Shown here one piece after another: positions 35,601 to 37,347 of a stretch of DNA of 37,347 nucleotides (the stretch's first letter is position 1; every line of letters begins with the position of its first letter). The stretch covers positions 1 to 37,347 of the forward strand of contig NZ_DLHQ01000048.1 of assembly GCF_002483305.1 (NCBI RefSeq), written 5' to 3'. Source of the DNA: Brevundimonas sp. UBA7664. Its GTDB lineage: Bacteria > Pseudomonadota > Alphaproteobacteria > Caulobacterales > Caulobacteraceae. The position numbers were made by a program, and so were the translations under genes. The notes under the pieces were generated by a model. That model worked only from the letters and a program-made list of their open reading frames with translations. It was not told where the DNA came from and searched no databases.

Positions 35601-35810
35601 GTCTCCCGTCTGGTCCCTGCCGGCAATGTCTACATCAACCGCTCGATCATCGGCGCCGTCGTCGGCGTCCAGCCCTTCGGTGGCGAGGGCCTGTCCGGCA
35701 CCGGCCCCAAGGCCGGCGGACCGTACAGCCTGATCCGCTACGCCGCTGAAAAAGCCATCAGCAACAACATCTCCGCTCAGGGCGGCGACCCGGCGTTGCT
35801 GAATCTCTGA
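32682..35810 (+). CDS. putA: Bifunctional proline dehydrogenase / P5C dehydrogenase
   Basis: A 1042-residue PutA that oxidises proline to glutamate in two steps, channelling the P5C intermediate. The N-terminal arm has no ribbon-helix-helix, so this short type does not act as its own repressor. The FAD-dependent proline dehydrogenase barrel (about residues 150-480) shows SVKLSALSPRYE, DAEEADRL, RLVKGAYWD and the YAPVGGHEDLLPYLVRRLLENGANSSF stretch. The aldehyde dehydrogenase domain (about 540-1030) has SPWNFPLAIFTGQ, FTGGTDTA, general-base Glu799 in AETGGLN and catalytic Cys833 in SSGQRCSAL. It starts at an ATG 115 bases from the divergent glycosyltransferase start. Product assignment is secure. 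Confidence 0.96.
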   Translation: MNAHVSPPVALSQDWDALDQGKFADETATVRGLLANMPLDGTERAAVLNEAIGLVERARASVKKQGVVESFLQEFSLGTREGLALMCLAEALLRTPDEETRDRLIAEKIGSADWSSHLGQSDSLFVNASTWGLMLTGKLVDVDEEARTDLPGFLKRIVGRLGEPVIREAVAAAVRIMGEQFVVGRTIEAALKRSNREGWLCSFDMLGEGARTAHDAERYEKIYADAITAVGKTAKGQGPEAGHGVSVKLSALSPRYEATHEARVWDELYPRILRLARIAAQYDINFTMDAEEADRLALSLKLLDRLACEPDLGGWTGLGLAVQAYQKRCPEVIRRVAELAKTSGRRLMVRLVKGAYWDTEIKRAQVFGRTDYPVFTTKAATDLNYLVCAKAMIEAAPHIYSQFATHNAHSLAAVYKMASERSVKIEFQRLHGMGEALYDAARDAFGPVTVRAYAPVGGHEDLLPYLVRRLLENGANSSFVHALLDERVPASAVAADPISAVEAHPDRHAKIPTPKDMYMDRQNSLGRDYSQAADRERHAVALQKVDSETLTAGPIIGGKLKAGTNPQPVTNPFDTSRVLGHVSEATEADIDAAVDAAARAQIAWDRKGGAGRGAVLRAMADALEADMDRLVALLSREAGKTLNDGVAEIREAADFCRYYAMLAERDFGGPTELKGPVGEINQLVLHGRGVFACISPWNFPLAIFTGQIAAALAAGNAVLAKPAEQTPLIAAEAVRLYYKAGLDPNLLALVPGRGETVGAKLVSHPGIDGVAFTGGTDTASLINRSLAARPGAIIPFIAETGGLNGMFVDTTALKEQIIDDVILSAFGSSGQRCSALRLLYVPHDAADALIEGLKGALAAQVVGDPTDPATDIGPVIDADAKAMLEAHLKRLEGDAKIIARAELPAGADKGHLFAPTIAEIPTPDYLEREVFGPILHVCRYEPSKLKETASKLAARGYGLTLGVHSRIEAFADEVSRLVPAGNVYINRSIIGAVVGVQPFGGEGLSGTGPKAGGPYSLIRYAAEKAISNNISAQGGDPALLNL

Positions 35811-35816
35811 GCCTCG

Positions 35817-35852
35817 CGGTCCCCCTGCCGTCGCCGATCGGGAGGGGGACCG
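35817..35852 (+). terminator. Hairpin after putA
   Basis: CGGTCCCCCT (35817-35826) pairs with AGGGGGACCG (35843-35852), a perfect 10-base stem seven bases after the putA stop. There is no T-run, but the position between convergent genes suits transcription termination. The stem shares GGTCCCCCTG with the palindromes in the E2 linkers. Confidence 0.6.
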
Positions 35853-35864
35853 CAAACGGCGGCT

Positions 35865-36425
35865 CTACGCTGCGGCGACCGGGGCCTCCCCCCGCGCCGC
35901 TTCCCGGAACAGCCAGGCCGACAACAGCCAGCCGAGCGCGAACACGCCGACGATGATGAAGACGAACTGCTCATAGGCCAGGGCCGCGAAGCCCGTGCCG
36001 AACTGCGCCGCCGCCGTCACGGCCATCACCAGCGCCATCCCCTTCGGCCGGAACCGGACCAGAAAGGCCCCGACGATCGCGATGGCGATCACGCCGAAGA
36101 ACATCTGGTTCAGCGGGTTATCCTCGTCTCCGATGATGCCCACGGCCAGGTTCGACCAGGTGATCAGGAAACTGGTCCCCACCGCCACGACCATCCCCGC
36201 GCGATAGGCCAGATCGCCGGACAGCCGCAGCCCGACCTCGCACAGGCCGGCGGCGACCAGCAGCATCACGCCCCAGACGATGAAGTCGAGCGGCGTCCAC
36301 AGCGCCCCGGGAACGAACATCTGCGCGCCCAGCGGAACCAGCCAGGCGAAGGCCGCGCCGCCCCAGACCAGCCTCCGCAGCCACCGTCCCGCGCCCGCAG
36401 CCCCGTCTTCCGTAATCCCCGCCAT
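35865..36425 (-). CDS. Integral membrane protein of unknown function
   Basis: A 186-residue protein with about five hydrophobic helices (LVWGGAAFAWLVPLGAQMFV, FIVWGVMLLVAAGLCEVGL, MVVAVGTSFLITWSNLAVGII, MFFGVIAIAIVGAFLVRF and FVFIIVGVFALGWLLSAWLF). The stretch NLAVGIIGDEDNPLNQMFFG is distinctive, and I recall similar hypothetical proteins in alphaproteobacteria, but with no known role. The start is uncertain: ATGs at 36425, 36443 and 36461 are all in frame before the first helix. The first was chosen because an AGGG lies seven bases upstream. It is divergent from the winged-helix membrane regulator, with 88 bases between them, so the regulator may control it. Confidence 0.8.
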   Translation of the reverse strand: MAGITEDGAAGAGRWLRRLVWGGAAFAWLVPLGAQMFVPGALWTPLDFIVWGVMLLVAAGLCEVGLRLSGDLAYRAGMVVAVGTSFLITWSNLAVGIIGDEDNPLNQMFFGVIAIAIVGAFLVRFRPKGMALVMAVTAAAQFGTGFAALAYEQFVFIIVGVFALGWLLSAWLFREAARGEAPVAAA

Positions 36426-36513
36426 TGCCTTGCCCTGTTTCATGAGTGAGGCTGCATCCATGCTCCGCGCCCCGGGTGAGCGGCATGAGCGACTCATGAG
36501 GACCTGCTGAAAA

Positions 36514-37347
36514 ATGGAGCCCGGCGGCTTTCGCTTCGAACGCTTCGTGCTCGATCCCCGCGACCGCCGCCTGTTGCGGGACGGCGCGCCGGTCGATCTC
36601 AACGCCCGCTATCTGGACGCCCTGGCGCTGTTGGTCAGCGAGCATGGCAAGCTGGTGTCCAAGGACCGTTTCCTCGCCGAGGTCTGGCGCGGCGTGCCCG
36701 TCACCGATGAGGCCCTGACCCAGTGCATCCGCAGCCTGCGGCGCTGCCTCGGCGACGACGCCGCCCGGCCCCGCTTCATCGAGACCGTGCCCAAATACGG
36801 CTACCGCTTCATCGCCCCGGTCGAGGCCGTGGACGGCGAAGCCTCCATCGCAGCCCTCCCGACACCCGCGCCGCCCGTGCAGGCCGAGGGGGCGCCGGTC
36901 CGGCGGCGCCTCCTCTCCACCGGCCTGGCCGCCGTCGCCGGCGGCGGGTTCGCCGGCGCCCTGGGCGGCGTCCTCTACGGCGCCTTCATCCTGTCGCCCG
37001 CGCCGGACGGCGCCATGGGATCGGCCTCGGTGATGCTGGTCCTCATCGCCCTCACCGCCCTCGTCGGCCTGCTGGGCGGGGCCGGGGTCGGCTTCGGCGT
37101 CGCGGCGGCCGACGCCTTGGCGCGGCGTCATCCCCTGTGGACCACCCTGGGCGGCAGCGCGGGCGGTCTGATCGTCGGCGCTGTGGTCAAGATGCTGGGC
37201 GCGGACGCCTTCAATCTTCTGGTCGGTCATTCGCCCGGCGGCATCACCGGCGCGGGCGAGGGCGCCGTGCTGGGCGCCGCCGTCGGCTTCGCAGTCTGGC
37301 TCGCGACCCGGGGCGCCGGGCCGCTGCGCCTGCGCCGGAGCATGGCC
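36514..37347 (+). CDS. Winged-helix membrane regulator, 3' end outside window
   Basis: The frame opens at the ATG 36514 and is still open at the last base, giving at least 278 residues. Residues 1-105 are an OmpR/CadC-type winged-helix DNA-binding domain: FRFERFVLDPRDRRLLRDG, LNARYLDALALLVSEHGKLVSKDRFLAEVW, then the recognition helix ALTQCIRSLRRCLGD and the wing IETVPKYGYRF. A Pro/Ala linker follows, then at least four hydrophobic Gly/Ala-rich helices (about 128-157, 169-200, 208-226 and 247-265). That is more membrane spans than the single helix of ToxR/CadC. A membrane-anchored one-component regulator is likely; target and signal are unknown. GAGG lies 12 bases before the ATG. Confidence 0.85.
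   Translation, partial: MEPGGFRFERFVLDPRDRRLLRDGAPVDLNARYLDALALLVSEHGKLVSKDRFLAEVWRGVPVTDEALTQCIRSLRRCLGDDAARPRFIETVPKYGYRFIAPVEAVDGEASIAALPTPAPPVQAEGAPVRRRLLSTGLAAVAGGGFAGALGGVLYGAFILSPAPDGAMGSASVMLVLIALTALVGLLGGAGVGFGVAAADALARRHPLWTTLGGSAGGLIVGAVVKMLGADAFNLLVGHSPGGITGAGEGAVLGAAVGFAVWLATRGAGPLRLRRSMA

Noticed and set aside
32466..35855. 1129-residue minus-strand frame
   Set aside because: Antisense to putA, shadow composition typical of high-GC DNA.

Overview
The window is about 37.3 kb of very GC-rich DNA, densely coding on both strands, and reads as a chromosomal segment of an alphaproteobacterium. Protein resemblance, the run rpmH-rnpA-yidC-engB, the split nrdA/nrdB genes and the dispersed GC-rich palindromes point to the Caulobacterales, most likely Brevundimonas or a close relative. 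This is inferred from reading, not from a database search. No tRNA, rRNA, CRISPR, prophage, insertion sequence or toxin-antitoxin module was seen.

Layout. (1) 1-2.8 kb: a gamma-glutamyltranspeptidase cut by the left edge, a 53-residue membrane micro-protein, and an LpxR-like outer-membrane protein. (2) 2.9-11.3 kb: class Ia ribonucleotide reductase, with nrdA (minus) and nrdB (plus) about 5.5 kb apart and each preceded by a possible pair of NrdR boxes. Between them lie a PAP2 phosphatase, a GDT1/UPF0016 Mn exporter behind a probable yybP-ykoY manganese riboswitch, a VanZ-like protein, a MASE1 hybrid histidine kinase and a glutathione transferase. (3) 11.3-15.8 kb, all minus: a molybdopterin oxidoreductase with its cytochrome b, a periplasmic coiled-coil protein, an orphan histidine kinase and a TVP38-type membrane protein. 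(4) 15.9-19.0 kb: rpmH, rnpA, yidC, engB. (5) 19.0-23.4 kb: an epoxide-hydrolase-like enzyme facing a minus-strand run of beta-propeller, pirin and luciferase-like genes. (6) 23.5-30.1 kb: a branched-chain 2-oxoacid dehydrogenase cluster (AsnC-type regulator, E1 alpha, E1 beta, E2, E3) with one unrelated secreted-protein gene between E2 and E3. (7) 30.1-37.3 kb: a phosphate-binding lipoprotein, a GT4 glycosyltransferase, bifunctional PutA, a small membrane protein and a winged-helix membrane regulator cut by the right edge.

Most of the content is conserved housekeeping and catabolism. I did not find a defence or mobile system. The parts most worth a second look are the riboswitch region, where the Mn exporter has no usable start codon in frame; GC-rich palindromes sitting in frame inside the E2 linkers and resembling intergenic ones nearby; several large inverted repeats between genes; and the micro-protein at 1715-1876.
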